Below, one piece after another: positions 17,862 through 28,410 of a DNA stretch of 64,000 nucleotides. Source of the DNA: JBEVJK01 sp963791325 (GTDB taxonomy: Bacteria; Pseudomonadota; Alphaproteobacteria; Rhizobiales; Rhizobiaceae); NCBI GenBank assembly GCA_963791325.1, contig CAWBRU010000017.1, forward strand, positions 62,001 to 126,000. Direction: 5' to 3'. A program made the translations under genes and the position numbers. Within the stretch, counting starts at the first letter, position 1. Each line of letters begins with the position of its first letter. The notes under the pieces were generated by a model. It was not told where the DNA came from and did no database searches. It worked only from the letters and a program-made list of their open reading frames with translations.

Positions 17862-17968
17862 CGGCTTTCGGGGCGGTTGCTGTCGAACATTTGGCCTCCG
17901 GCAGCCAGGGAGCAAGGCCGCCGGAGGCCGGCAAGGCGACGGGCGCCGTGCCTGGATGCGGGTCGGCC

Positions 17969-18985
17969 TTATTTGACGTTGAGCGCAGTGAGCACCTTGT
18001 CGACATTGTCCTTGGTGACCAGAATGACGCCGGTGTCGAGCGTGTCGGGCACCGGCCGGCCGCCTTCCTTGGCCGTCAGACCGGCCGACTTCAAGCCGTT
18101 GGTGTTGAAGTCGTGCAGCATCTTGACCGCATAATAGATGAACAGCTCACGGTTCTGGACGACGATGCCGTCGACCCAGCCGTCCTTGGCCGACTTGAAG
18201 AAGTCGGGGGTCTGCTCCATCGCGGTGACCTTGATGTCGCCGGGATTCTTGCCGGCTTCGCGCAGTGCGGTGACGATGCCGGCGCCCGATTCGGAGTCGA
18301 ATCCGGCGATGCCGGCGATGTCGGGGTTGGCCGCCAGGATTGCCGCGGTCACCCGCGCCGCTTCCTGGGCGTCGCCCTTGTCGTCCTCGTTGGAGACGAT
18401 CTGGTACTTGCCGCCGCCATTGGCCTCGATATAGGCCTTGAAGCCGGCCACCGCCTCGCGCATGTTGCCGGCATTGATGATCGACATCATCGCCAGCTTG
18501 CCGCCATTGGGCAGCTTCTCCATCATCTTCTTGGCCTGGGCGACGCCGACCTGCGTCCAGTTCGTGCCGATATAGGCGAGGCGCCCGGAATCCGGCAGGT
18601 CACCGTCGTCGACGACCGTCGGCACGCCCTGCTCAAGGCAGCGCTTGACGGGTTCGGTCAAGGACGGGTCCCAGCCGCCGACCACCGAGACGCCGCTCGG
18701 CTTCTGTGCGCAGACCTGATCGACCGCGGCGATGAAGCCGGGCAGATCGAAGTCGGTCGGGCCGGCGACGATGACCTTGACGCCGAGCTCCTCGGCGATC
18801 TTCTTCATGCCGACGTAATCGTACTGCACGAACAGCGGCAGATTGGCCTTGTTGGAAATCCAGTAGTAGGTTTCCTTGGCGTCTGCCGGTCCGAACGAAG
18901 ATTGCTGGGCGTGCGCCCCGCCTGCCAAACTCGCGCCAACAGCGAGCGCAACCCCCGCCAGAATGCTTTTCACACTCATTCCCAT
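17969..18985 (-). CDS. Sugar ABC transporter substrate-binding protein (importer 1)
   Basis: The 338-residue periplasmic binding protein has a signal peptide (VKSILAGVALAVGASLAGGAHA) and the RbsB-like type I periplasmic fold, with FDLPGFIAAVDQVCAQKPSGVSVVG and NPDIAGIAGFDSESGAGIVTAL. It should capture a sugar and deliver it to the permease and ATPase encoded just upstream. A strong GGAGGAG ribosome-binding site precedes the chosen ATG. Given the downstream apsD- and apnL-like genes, D-apiose or a related branched sugar is the best guess for the ligand. Confidence 0.88.
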   Translation of the reverse strand: MGMSVKSILAGVALAVGASLAGGAHAQQSSFGPADAKETYYWISNKANLPLFVQYDYVGMKKIAEELGVKVIVAGPTDFDLPGFIAAVDQVCAQKPSGVSVVGGWDPSLTEPVKRCLEQGVPTVVDDGDLPDSGRLAYIGTNWTQVGVAQAKKMMEKLPNGGKLAMMSIINAGNMREAVAGFKAYIEANGGGKYQIVSNEDDKGDAQEAARVTAAILAANPDIAGIAGFDSESGAGIVTALREAGKNPGDIKVTAMEQTPDFFKSAKDGWVDGIVVQNRELFIYYAVKMLHDFNTNGLKSAGLTAKEGGRPVPDTLDTGVILVTKDNVDKVLTALNVK

Positions 18986-19048
18986 TGCCTTCTCCTCCAA
19001 GTAAAAGCCCCGGTTCAGTTACTGCAGAACGAAAAAACTCTTTGCGCT

Positions 19049-20079
19049 TCAGGCGCGTCCGCTGGTCTTGAAGCGGTCGAGCGAGACCGCGAACAGAAGC
19101 ACCAGCCCGACGACCAGCCCCTGCCAGAACACGCCGACGGCGTTGATGATCATCGCGTTCTCGATCAGCGCGATGAACAAGACGCCGAGAATGCCGCCGA
19201 GAATGGTGCCTTCGCCGCCTTTCAGGCTGGCGCCGCCGAGCACGGTGGCGGTGATCACTTTGAGCTCGATGCCCACCCCGGCATTGACCACGGCGCTGTT
19301 CAGCCTGGCTGCGCCGAGCACGCCCGCAAGACCGGCCAGCACCCCCATGATGACAAAGGCGATCAGCACCAGGCGGTCCACGCGGATGCCGGACAGCTGC
19401 GCGGCACGCGGGTTGCCGCCGACGAAGTAGAACTGCCGGAAGAACCGGGTGCGGGCGACCAGCCAGCCGCCGACGATGACCAGCAGCAGCATGACCCAGA
19501 ACGGCGATTGAATGCGCAGCAGCGGGTCGGCCGCGCGGCCATATTCGGCGAAGGAATCAGTGATCGGGGTGACGCCGGTGCCGGCGGTGACATAGGTCAG
19601 GCTGCGGTAGATGGTGAGCGTACCCAAGGTGGCGATCAGCGCGTTGATGCCGATGCGGGTGACGATCAGCCCGTTGATCAGCCCGCAGATCGCCCCGACC
19701 AGCACCCCGGCCAGGAGCGCCACCTCGGCCGGCCAGCCCCACCAGCCGGCGACCACGCCGGCCCACACGCCGGACAGCGCCAGCGTCGAGCCGACCGAGA
19801 GGTCGAAGCTGCCGGCGATCATCAACAGCATCATGCCGATCACCAGAATGCCGACGGGCGCCAGATTGAGCAGCACGGCGCGCATGTTCGGCCCGGTCGG
19901 AAAGTTGTTCGGATAGACGATGCTCATGCCGATGGCGAGCAGCACCACCAGCACGAACAGCGTCAGCTCGCGCGAATCGGCGAGCCGCCGGACGGTGCGC
20001 AGCAGCACCCCTTCGCGCGCCGCGGCATCGACGTCGGCAATCGGCTGGGACATGGGCTGGGAAGAGACCTCTGTGGCCA

Positions 20080-20080
<1 letters not shown>
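19049..20080 (-). CDS. Sugar ABC transporter permease (importer 1)
   Basis: The 343-residue inner-membrane protein belongs to the RbsC/BPD-transp-2 family, with about eight to ten membrane segments. Typical blocks are IGMMLLMIAGSFDLSVGS, GLINGLIVTRIGINALIATLGT, the EAA-like FFVGGN-type QFYFVGGNPRAAQLSGIRV and AATVLGGASLKGGEGT-like TATVLGGASLKGGEG. It forms the translocation pore, probably as a homodimer. The ATG overlaps the stop of the ATPase gene (ATGA at 20,080). The long antisense frame on the plus strand is a G+C artefact. Confidence 0.9.
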
Positions 20081-21612
<1,532 letters not shown>

Positions 21613-21664
21613 CCCTGGACCTCTAGACGCGAGCGACGCTGACAAGACCGGCGCACATCGGGCG

Positions 21665-22603
21665 TTAGGCCGCCTTGGCTTTGAGGTAATGCGCCTGCTT
21701 GGCCTCGATCATCCACACCATGGTCTCGTTGACCGGGGTGGCGACGCCGACGCGCTTGCCGGCGGCGACGATCGCACCGTTGATCACCTCGATCTCGGTC
21801 TGCCGGTTGGCCTGGACGTCCTGCAGCATCGAGGCCTTGCCGCCGACCGCCTTCTCGAGCAGGCCGGTGATTGCAGCCCAGCGCTCGTCATAGTCGAGCG
21901 CGATGCCTTGCGCACCGGCGACCGCGACGACCTCGCCGAGGATCGCGGCCATCAGCTTCTTGGTCCCGTCGAAGGCCACCAGCTCGTGCGACAGAAACCC
22001 GAGCAGCGCCGAGCTCGGCAGCGTGCAGGCGTTGAGCGCGAGCTTCTTCCAGACCTCGTCGAGGATGCGCGGCGACTGGGTGCTTTCGATCCCCGCGGCA
22101 TTGAGGGTGGCAGCCACCTTGGCCAGCCGCTCGCTGGCAGCGCCGCCCAGCTCGCCGACATAGGTCATGCCGGCGCCGGGATGCTTGACTTTGCCGGGGC
22201 CAAGCAGCGTCCCGCTGTGGTAGGTGAGGCCGACCAGCACCTTGTCCTCGCCGACCACGGCGGCGATCCGCGGCGCATTGCCCCAGCCGTTCTGCAGGCT
22301 GAGCACGGCCGTATCGCTGCCGATCATCGGCGCGGCGGCGCGCACCGCGGCTTCGGTGTGATAGCATTTGACGAAGTTGATGATGAGATCGACAGGACCG
22401 ACGGATGCAGGATCATCAGTGGCCGGGACTTTGATCACCGGGACCGAGCCGTCCTTTTCCTCGATCGACAGGCCGTCGCTGTTGATGGCCGAAATCGCCG
22501 GGCGTGACACGTCGATCAAGGTGACGTCGTTGCCTGCCCGCGCCAGATAGCCGCCGAAGAGGCCACCCATGGCTCCGCCGCCGCCCAAAATGGCGATGCG
22601 CAT
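21665..22603 (-). CDS. Ketopantoate reductase-family oxidoreductase (PanE/ApbA-like), copy 1
   Basis: The 312-residue protein has an N-terminal Rossmann NADP site (RIAILGGGGAMGGLFG) and the ApbA C-terminal helical domain with VWKKLALNACTLPSSALLG and GKASMLQDVQANRQTEIEVINGAIV, typical of 2-dehydropantoate 2-reductase homologues. As the first gene of an acid-sugar operon it more likely reduces or oxidises a sugar-derived 2-oxo or 3-oxo acid than makes pantothenate. It is divergent from the gntR gene. A paralogue is at 50,799. Confidence 0.85.
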   Translation of the reverse strand: MRIAILGGGGAMGGLFGGYLARAGNDVTLIDVSRPAISAINSDGLSIEEKDGSVPVIKVPATDDPASVGPVDLIINFVKCYHTEAAVRAAAPMIGSDTAVLSLQNGWGNAPRIAAVVGEDKVLVGLTYHSGTLLGPGKVKHPGAGMTYVGELGGAASERLAKVAATLNAAGIESTQSPRILDEVWKKLALNACTLPSSALLGFLSHELVAFDGTKKLMAAILGEVVAVAGAQGIALDYDERWAAITGLLEKAVGGKASMLQDVQANRQTEIEVINGAIVAAGKRVGVATPVNETMVWMIEAKQAHYLKAKAA

Positions 22604-22682
22604 GCAAAATTCCTCCCTCGGACGATGCGGTCATCCTTGCAAGCTGTTGCATCGTTGTCAAGCATGATGGTATGAAAGGTCT
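22604..22682. promoter_or_regulatory. Divergent promoter region between the two arms of the acid-sugar locus
   Basis: Only 79 bases separate the divergent panE-like and gntR genes, so both promoters and the GntR operator should lie here. It is less G+C-rich than its surroundings and contains a palindromic CTTGCAAG (22,636-22,643) and an imperfect ATCGT-N8-ATGAT symmetry (about 22,651-22,668). Either could be the GntR site; neither is proven. Confidence 0.45.
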
Positions 22683-23405
22683 ATGGTCGAACAGGTCATC
22701 ATCGAGCGCAAGAAACTCTTCGAGCACGTCGCCGCGCATCTCGAAGCCCAGATCCTCGCCGGCAAGCTCAGGCCGGGAGATCAGCTGCCGCCGGAGCGCG
22801 ATCTGCAAAGCACCTTCGGGGTCGGCCGGCCGGCGATCCGCGAGGCGCTGATCGCGCTGCAGAAAGCGGGCTTGGTCGAGCTCACCAACGGGGCCCGCGC
22901 CCGTGTCCTGATGCCGACGGCCAGCCGCATCTTCACCGGCGTCGCGCCGGCGGTGCGGCAGATGCTGTCGAACGAGGAGGGCTACCGTCACTTCCAGGGC
23001 GCCCGCTTGTTCTTCGAGGTCGGACTGGCGCGCGAGGCGGCCCGCCACGCCTCCGACGACGACCTCAAGGCACTGAGCGACGCCCTGCTCACCAACCGCC
23101 AGGCGATCGGCAACCGCGAGGCTTTCACCAGCACCGACATCGCCTTTCATTTCGAACTCGCCAAGATCGCCCGCAACCCGGTGTTCATTGCGCTCCACGA
23201 CCAGATCTCCGACTGGCTGACCGAGCAGCGCACCGTGACGCTCGCCGCAAGCGGCCAGGAACAGCGGGCCTACGAGGCGCATAAGGCGATCTACGAAGCC
23301 ATCCGCCGGCGCGATGCCGACGCTGCCGAAGCGGCGATGCGGGAGCACCTCGAGCAGCTGGCCAGCACGTTCTGGGATCAGCGCGGGGAGCCGTCGGGGG
23401 GATGA
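22683..23405 (+). CDS. GntR/FadR-family (FCD) transcriptional regulator
   Basis: The 240-residue regulator has an N-terminal winged helix (FEHVAAHLEAQILAGKLRPGDQLPPERDL, then GVGRPAIREALIALQKAGLVEL) and an FCD ligand-binding domain (DIAFHFELAKIARNPV and HKAIYEAIRRRDADAAEAAMREHLEQL, with metal-binding Asp/His positions). FCD regulators usually bind sugar acids or other carboxylates and repress divergent catabolic genes. The stop overlaps the start of the kinase gene (ATGA), so it is co-transcribed with it. Confidence 0.92.
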   Translation: MVEQVIIERKKLFEHVAAHLEAQILAGKLRPGDQLPPERDLQSTFGVGRPAIREALIALQKAGLVELTNGARARVLMPTASRIFTGVAPAVRQMLSNEEGYRHFQGARLFFEVGLAREAARHASDDDLKALSDALLTNRQAIGNREAFTSTDIAFHFELAKIARNPVFIALHDQISDWLTEQRTVTLAASGQEQRAYEAHKAIYEAIRRRDADAAEAAMREHLEQLASTFWDQRGEPSGG

Positions 23406-24646
23406 AGATCGGCGTCATCGGCGACGACTTCACCGGTTCGGGCGACGTCGCCAACACGCTGGCCAGAGCCGGAGCGCGCACGCTGCTCTATGTCGGCACG
23501 CCCAAGCCCCGGGCGGCGGACGATGTTGAAGCGGCGGTCATCGCGCTGAAAACCCGGTCGGCGGCGCCGGTCGACGCGGTCGCCCAGTCGCGCGCGGCCT
23601 GCCGCTGGCTGCGCGAGCAGGGCGCCGAGCAGATCCTGTTCAAATACTGTTCGACCTTCGACTCCACCCCGCAAGGCAATATCGGCCCGGTCGCCGCGGC
23701 CCTACTCGACGATCTCGAAGCGCCGCTGGCCCTGGTCTGCCCGGCGTTTCCGGCCAATGGCCGCACCGTCTACCAGGGGCATCTCTTCGTCCGCGACCGC
23801 CTGCTCAGCGAATCGGGCATGGAAAAGCATCCGCTGACGCCGATGACCGACCCGGACATCCGCCGCTGGCTGGCCCGGCAAACGCAAGTCGAGGTCGGCC
23901 ATCTGGCGCTTGCGGCGCTGCGCCGGGATCCGCAGGCGGCGCTGGCGACCCTTGCCGCCGAAGGTCCGCGGCTGATTGTCGCCGATGCGATCGAGGACGA
24001 AGATCTGTTTCGGCTCGGGCGGCTCGCCAGGGGTCACCGGCTGGTCACCGGCGGCTCCGGCATCGCCATGGGCCTGCCGGCCAATTTCGGCATCGAAGCA
24101 CAGCGCACCGCCTTCTTTGCCGGGGTCGAGGGTCCGGCGATCGTGCTTTCGGGCAGCTGTTCGGCGGCCACCTTGGCGCAGGTCGACCGCTATCGTTCGA
24201 CGCACCCGGCCTTGCAGCTCGAGGCCGAGCAGGCGCTGTCGCCAGAACAGACGTTGGCGCAAGTCGCAGCCTTCCTCGACCGTCACCGCAATGCCGGCCC
24301 GCTGGTGTTCTCCAGCGCAAGCCCCGAAGCCGTGCGCGCCGCGCAAGCGCGGTTCGGCCGCGAGCGGCTCGCCTCGGCCTACGACCGGCTGTTCGCCGAG
24401 ATCGCCGCCGCTGCCGTCCGCGACGGCTTCACGCGCATCGTCGCGGCCGGCGGCGAGACCTCCGGCGCGGTCGCCGAGGCGCTCGGCGGCAACGCCCTCG
24501 ATATCGGGCCCGAGATCGCCACCGGCGTTCCGGCGTTGGCGACCAGAGGCGAGCAGCGGCTCGGCGTGGCGTTGAAATCGGGCAATTTCGGCGGCGAGAC
24601 ATTCTTTGCGGAGGCCGCCGCCATGCTCGCAACAGGCTCGCCATGA
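23402..24646 (+). CDS. otnK: DUF1537-family four-carbon acid sugar kinase, probable 3-oxo-tetronate kinase
   Basis: The 414-residue protein has the N-terminal IGDDFTGSGDVANTLARAG of DUF1537 kinases, the strongly conserved KYCSTFDSTPQGNIGP, FPANGRTVYQGHLFV, and a C-terminal nucleotide site with VAAGGETSGAVAEAL and GVPAL. OtnK phosphorylates 3-oxo-tetronate at C4. A related family member, OiaK, phosphorylates 3-oxo-isoapionate in apiose breakdown, and given the apsD- and apnL-like genes that substrate must be considered. It overlaps gntR before it and the aldolase-type gene after it. Confidence 0.85.
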   Translation: MKIGVIGDDFTGSGDVANTLARAGARTLLYVGTPKPRAADDVEAAVIALKTRSAAPVDAVAQSRAACRWLREQGAEQILFKYCSTFDSTPQGNIGPVAAALLDDLEAPLALVCPAFPANGRTVYQGHLFVRDRLLSESGMEKHPLTPMTDPDIRRWLARQTQVEVGHLALAALRRDPQAALATLAAEGPRLIVADAIEDEDLFRLGRLARGHRLVTGGSGIAMGLPANFGIEAQRTAFFAGVEGPAIVLSGSCSAATLAQVDRYRSTHPALQLEAEQALSPEQTLAQVAAFLDRHRNAGPLVFSSASPEAVRAAQARFGRERLASAYDRLFAEIAAAAVRDGFTRIVAAGGETSGAVAEALGGNALDIGPEIATGVPALATRGEQRLGVALKSGNFGGETFFAEAAAMLATGSP

Positions 24647-25281
24647 ACGTCGAGACCGAGCTGCGGGCGGAGATCTGCCTGTGGGGCCGGTCCCTGTTCG
24701 AGCGCGGCTACACCGCCGGCTCGTCGGGCAATCTGTCGGCGCGGCTGCCCGACGGCTTCCTGTTAACGCCGACCAATTCCTGTCTCGGCTTTCTCGAGCC
24801 CGAGCGGCTCGCCAAGCTCGACCTCGACGGACGGCATCTTTCCGGCGATGCGCCGACCAAGGAGGTGCCGCTGCACATGGCCTTCTACGAAGCGCGGCCG
24901 CAGGCGGGCGGCATCGTCCATCTGCACTCCACCTATGCCACGGCGCTGTCCTGCCTGGAGGGGCTCGATCCGGCCGACACCGTGCCGGCGATCACCCCCT
25001 ATGTGGTGATGCGGGTCGGCAAGGTGCCGCTGATCGCCTACACCCGCCCCGGCTCGACTGCGGTCAAGCCGCTGGTCGCCGCGCTTGCTCCGCAGCACGC
25101 GGCGGTGCTCCTCGCCAACCATGGACCGGTGGTCTCGGCAAAGACCTTCCGCGACGCCGTGTTCGCGGCCGAAGAGCTGGAGGAGACGGCCAAGCTCGCG
25201 ATCCTGACCCGCAACCTGCCGGTCCGGCTGCTGTCGCGCGAGATCATCGCCGAACTCGACGCGACGTTCACCTTGCGCTGA
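24643..25281 (+). CDS. otnC: Class II aldolase/adducin-family protein, probable 3-oxo-tetronate 4-phosphate decarboxylase
   Basis: The 212-residue protein has the class II aldolase fold: GSSGNLSARLPDGFLLTPTNSCLGFLEPERLAKLD, the zinc ligands in HLHSTYATALS (HxH), and VLLANHGPVVSAKT with a third histidine. OtnC converts 3-oxo-tetronate 4-phosphate to dihydroxyacetone phosphate and CO2. The ATGA overlap with the kinase supports coupled steps. If the kinase works on 3-oxo-isoapionate, this enzyme could be the decarboxylase for its phosphate, in place of the RuBisCO-like proteins of the known pathways. Confidence 0.85.
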   Translation: MNVETELRAEICLWGRSLFERGYTAGSSGNLSARLPDGFLLTPTNSCLGFLEPERLAKLDLDGRHLSGDAPTKEVPLHMAFYEARPQAGGIVHLHSTYATALSCLEGLDPADTVPAITPYVVMRVGKVPLIAYTRPGSTAVKPLVAALAPQHAAVLLANHGPVVSAKTFRDAVFAAEELEETAKLAILTRNLPVRLLSREIIAELDATFTLR

Positions 25282-25328
25282 GGCCGCGCCTGGCGCGCTT
25301 ATCGACAGCGTGGCTTGCGGTCGCCAGG

Positions 25329-25361
25329 GGGGAGCACCGCTTCTTCGAATCGGTGCTCCCC
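25329..25361. terminator. Perfect 11-base hairpin after otnC, with nearby T tract
   Basis: GGGGAGCACCG and CGGTGCTCCCC form a perfect stem around an 11-base loop, 47 bases after the stop of the decarboxylase gene. A T-rich run (TTTGTTTTT) follows 8 bases later, so it could end the gntR-otnK-otnC transcript. The bases after the stem (TCTAAGTCTTTGTTTTT) resemble TCTAAGCCCTTGTTTTT in the repeat at 27,207, so this is probably a member of the same interspersed family. Confidence 0.6.
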
Positions 25362-25418
25362 TCTAAGTCTTTGTTTTTGCTCCAACGGCCCGAGGCCCAG
25401 AAGGGTCGAATTGAAAGA

Positions 25419-25838
25419 TCAGGCCGGCCGGCCGGCGAACAGCGGGCGGCCCACGCCTTCGCGCTCTTTGCCGTCGCCGGTGAAGACGACCACGCCGAAC
25501 AGGATGACGCCGGCGAAGGTGATCATCGAGGCGATCCCGACCAGCGGCTCGAGCGCCGTGTGCCCTTCCATCAGCAGATAAAGCGACGGCGCCATCATCA
25601 GCACCCCGAGTGTGTAGACGCCGTACTGAACGAGCGCCAGGCGGCGCGCCGCCTTGACCGGATTGAGCGCGTAGTAGACGCCGAATATGGCCATCGTCAC
25701 CCAGCCGAGCAGATTGATATGGGCGTGGGCCGGGGCAGCGGTATGGTCCTGGCTCATCGCCATATGCAGGCCGATGCCGATGCCGCCGATCAGGAACAGG
25801 ATCGCGGTGCGAAAAAACAAACGAGATACGAGTGGCAT
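25419..25838 (-). CDS. Small membrane protein related to haem-copper oxidase subunit I
   Basis: The 139-residue protein has four hydrophobic segments. The block AHAHINLLGWVTMAIFGVYYAL recalls the histidine-bearing helices of cbb3/NorB-like oxidase subunit I, where HxH ligates haem; here it is a short stand-alone version often annotated as a hypothetical cytochrome oxidase-like protein. A GGAGGG ribosome-binding site supports the ATG giving MPLVSRLFF. There is no other oxidase gene nearby and function is unknown. Confidence 0.7.
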   Translation of the reverse strand: MPLVSRLFFRTAILFLIGGIGIGLHMAMSQDHTAAPAHAHINLLGWVTMAIFGVYYALNPVKAARRLALVQYGVYTLGVLMMAPSLYLLMEGHTALEPLVGIASMITFAGVILFGVVVFTGDGKEREGVGRPLFAGRPA

Positions 25839-25954
25839 TTGCGGTGGCTCCCTCCACGAACGACGGACATGCTGTCCCATGCTCGCTCTATGAGCGTCAA
25901 CTGTAACAGCGCCGTGCCGCTCGGGCGGCGCCGCGTTTCAGTTCGTGCAACGCC

Positions 25955-27160
25955 TTAGACCCGCTCGAGCGCGACGGCGATGCCTTGGCCGACGCCGATG
26001 CACATGGTGGCGAGCGCCCGGTCCAGACCCCGGGCTTCGAGCTCGAGCGCGGCGGTGCCGACCAGACGGGCGCCCGACATGCCGAGGGGATGGCCGAGCG
26101 CAATTGCACCGCCGTTCGGATTGACATGAGCGGCGTCGTCGGCAATGCCGAGCCCGCGCAGCACCGCCAGCGCCTGGCTCGCAAACGCCTCGTTGAGCTC
26201 GACGATGGCGAAGTCGCTTGGAGCCAGGCCAAGCCGCCGGCACAGTTTCTGCGTTGCCGGGACCGGGCCGTATCCCATGATGCGCGGTGCAATCCCGGCG
26301 ACGGCGCCGCCGAGAATGCGGGCGCGCGGCTCAAGCCCGTGGCGACGGGCTGCGGCCTCCGAGGCGATGATCAGCGCCGCCGCCCCGTCGTTGACGCCGG
26401 AGGCGTTGCCTGCGGTGACCGAGCCGTTGGCGCGGAACGGCGCCGGCAGCCGGCCAAGGGCCTCGGCCGTGGTGCCGGGCCGCGGATGCTCGTCCTTGTC
26501 GACAATGACCGGCGGGCCCTTGCGCTGCGGCACCTCGACCGGCACGATCTCCTTGGCCAGCCGGCCGCTCGCCTGCGCCGCCAGGGCGCGCTGATGGCTG
26601 CGCGCGGCGAAGGCGTCCTGATCGGCGCGGGCGATGGCGAAGTCTGCGGCAACGTTTTCGGCGGTCTCGGGCATCGAATCGATGCCGTATTGGGCCTCGA
26701 TCAGCGGATTGACGAAGCGCCAGCCGATGGTGGTGTCGTAGATCTCGGCGTTGCGCGAGAATGCGGCGTCGGCCTTGGGCAGCACGAACGGCGCCCGGCT
26801 CATCGATTCCGCCCCGCCGGCGATGATCAGCTCCGCCTCTCCGGCCTTGATGGCGCGCGCAGCATGGATCACCGCGTCCATGCCGGAGCCGCACAGGCGG
26901 TTCAAGGTGCCGGCCGGCACGCTCTCGGGCAGTCCGGCAAGCAGCAGCGCCATGCGCCCGACATTGCGATTGTCCTCGCCGGCCTGGTTGGCGCAGCCAT
27001 AAATCAGGTCGTCGACCGCCTGCCAGTCGACCCCGGGGTGCCGCGCCACCAGGGCCTTCAGCGGCACGGCGGCGAGATCGTCGGTGCGCACAGCCGCAAG
27101 CGCCCCGCCGAAGCGGCCGATCGGGGTGCGCACATAGTCGCAGATAAAGGCTTCGGGCAT
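25955..27160 (-). CDS. pcaF: Thiolase, probable 3-oxoadipyl-CoA thiolase
   Basis: The 401-residue thiolase has the acyl-accepting cysteine in NRLCGSGMDA, the HPLGMSGARL histidine and the final catalytic cysteine in ATMCIGVGQGIA. The N-terminal TPIGRFGGALAAVRTDDLAA and YGCANQAGEDNRNVGRMA blocks are characteristic of PcaF/PaaJ thiolases, which cleave 3-oxoadipyl-CoA to succinyl-CoA and acetyl-CoA at the end of the beta-ketoadipate or phenylacetate pathway. No other gene of those pathways is in the window, so acetoacetyl-CoA thiolase activity is also possible. Confidence 0.85.
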   Translation of the reverse strand: MPEAFICDYVRTPIGRFGGALAAVRTDDLAAVPLKALVARHPGVDWQAVDDLIYGCANQAGEDNRNVGRMALLLAGLPESVPAGTLNRLCGSGMDAVIHAARAIKAGEAELIIAGGAESMSRAPFVLPKADAAFSRNAEIYDTTIGWRFVNPLIEAQYGIDSMPETAENVAADFAIARADQDAFAARSHQRALAAQASGRLAKEIVPVEVPQRKGPPVIVDKDEHPRPGTTAEALGRLPAPFRANGSVTAGNASGVNDGAAALIIASEAAARRHGLEPRARILGGAVAGIAPRIMGYGPVPATQKLCRRLGLAPSDFAIVELNEAFASQALAVLRGLGIADDAAHVNPNGGAIALGHPLGMSGARLVGTAALELEARGLDRALATMCIGVGQGIAVALERV

Positions 27161-27206
27161 CTCGGCGCCTGCTCTCAGGCCGGTTCAGCGCATCCTCGAA
27201 TTGCTG

Positions 27207-27281
27207 ACCGGTTCTAAGCCCTTGTTTTTCCGTAATTCCGGATGGAGAACCGGTGTCCGCTTCTCCTGGAATTGCTCTAGC
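27207..27281. repeat. Interspersed palindromic repeat
   Basis: ACCGGTTCT (27,207-27,215) and AGAACCGGT (27,246-27,254) are perfect complements enclosing a TTGTTTTTCCGTAATTCCGG segment, and the element ends GGAATTGCTCTA. It is related to the elements at 3,783 and 25,329. It lies upstream of the VOC gene and the thiolase gene, both pointing away from it. The following 150 bases to the VOC start hold no gene. Confidence 0.6.
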
Positions 27282-27436
27282 AGGGCCGAACCCGTCTTGC
27301 TAGCCGCCGGCCGGCACAGCGATTTCGGCAGCGTGCGGAAAAATTCCGCAATCGCGGTGTCGGATCGGCCCTCGCCCGAACGTCATCTTAGCGAGCCGCC
27401 GCCCGGCGCGCCGTTGCAACCCGAGGAGATCGACCG

Positions 27437-27871
27437 ATGAGCGCAACCGCCCAATCCACTTCCACCGAAGCCGCCCCGCGGCCCGCCGTCAAAGGCGGGC
27501 TGGTCGCCTATCTGCAGGTCGACGGAGCCGCTAAGGCCGCGGCGTTCTACGAGAAGGCTTTCGGCGCCGAGACGGTGTTCGGCTATCCGCCCGACGAGAA
27601 GGGCCGCACCATGCACATTCATCTCTATGTCAACGGCACCTCGCTGATGCTGTCCGACGCGTTCCCCGAGCATGGCCACCCGCTCGAGCAGCCGCAGGGC
27701 TTCACCATGCAGCTGATGGTCGACGACATCGACGCCTGGTGGAAGCGCGCGACCGGTGCCGGCTGCGAGGTCGTCGTGCCGCTGGGCGTGATGTTTTGGG
27801 GCGACCGCTGGGGCCTGCTCAAGGACCCGTTCGGCGTCAACTGGGGGATGAACGCTCCGGTCAACGCCTGA
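27437..27871 (+). CDS. VOC/glyoxalase superfamily protein (PhnB-like)
   Basis: The 144-residue protein has the paired beta-alpha-beta-beta-beta modules of the vicinal oxygen chelate fold: YLQVDGAAKAAAFYEKAFGAE, MHIHLYVNGTSLMLSDAFPE, MQLMVDDIDAWWKRATGAG and WGDRWGLLKDPFGVNWG. PhnB-like proteins are mostly of unknown function. GAGGAGATC precedes the ATG. It overlaps the convergent gluconokinase gene by 11 bases at their 3' ends. Confidence 0.88.
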   Translation: MSATAQSTSTEAAPRPAVKGGLVAYLQVDGAAKAAAFYEKAFGAETVFGYPPDEKGRTMHIHLYVNGTSLMLSDAFPEHGHPLEQPQGFTMQLMVDDIDAWWKRATGAGCEVVVPLGVMFWGDRWGLLKDPFGVNWGMNAPVNA

Positions 27872-28406
27872 TGATTGAGGCCAAAGGGGCGGCGAGCCCT
27901 GCGGCCGCCTCCGCGACCAGGGTCTCGACCGGCTGCCTGGCGTCGAGCGCGATCGCCTGCTCGTCGCTCCCCGGCGGTTGGAGATCGGCAAACTGGCTGT
28001 CGACCAGGCTGGCCGGCATGAAGTGGCCCTGCCGCGCGGCGACGCGGGCTGCGGCGGTGGCGCGGTCGATGTCGAGATAGACGAAGCGCAGGTCCGGCCG
28101 CCAGCCGCGCAGGCGGTCGCGGTAGCGCCGCTTCAGCGCCGAGCAGGCGGCGACCGCCGCACGTGACTCGGACTTGGCCGCGGCCAAGGCGGCGCCGATC
28201 GCATCGAGCCAGCCTTCGCGGTCGGCGTCGCTGAGCGGCTGGCCGCGCGCCATGCGGGCGATATTTTCCGGCGGATGCAGACGATCGCCTTCGATGAAGC
28301 GGGCGCCGAGCCGTTCGGCAAGGCGCTCGCCGACCACCGACTTGCCGCAACCCGCGACCCCCATGACGACCACGGCAGCCCGCGGCGACCTGGAGCCCTC
28401 CGGCAT
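27861..28406 (-). CDS. gntK: Gluconokinase
   Basis: The 181-residue P-loop kinase shows VVMGVAGCGKSVVGERLA (Walker A), then EGDRLHPPENIARMARGQPLSDADREGWL, the hallmark substrate and lid region of GntK, and YLDIDRATAAARVAARQGHFMPASLVDSQFADLQPP. It phosphorylates D-gluconate to 6-phosphogluconate. The gene is the last of the LacI-linked ABC-importer operon, four bases after the permease stop, which suggests the importer brings in gluconate or a sugar converted to it. An ATG 10 codons upstream is an alternative start. Confidence 0.92.
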   Translation of the reverse strand: MPEGSRSPRAAVVVMGVAGCGKSVVGERLAERLGARFIEGDRLHPPENIARMARGQPLSDADREGWLDAIGAALAAAKSESRAAVAACSALKRRYRDRLRGWRPDLRFVYLDIDRATAAARVAARQGHFMPASLVDSQFADLQPPGSDEQAIALDARQPVETLVAEAAAGLAAPLASIIRR

Positions 28407-28410
28407 CGGC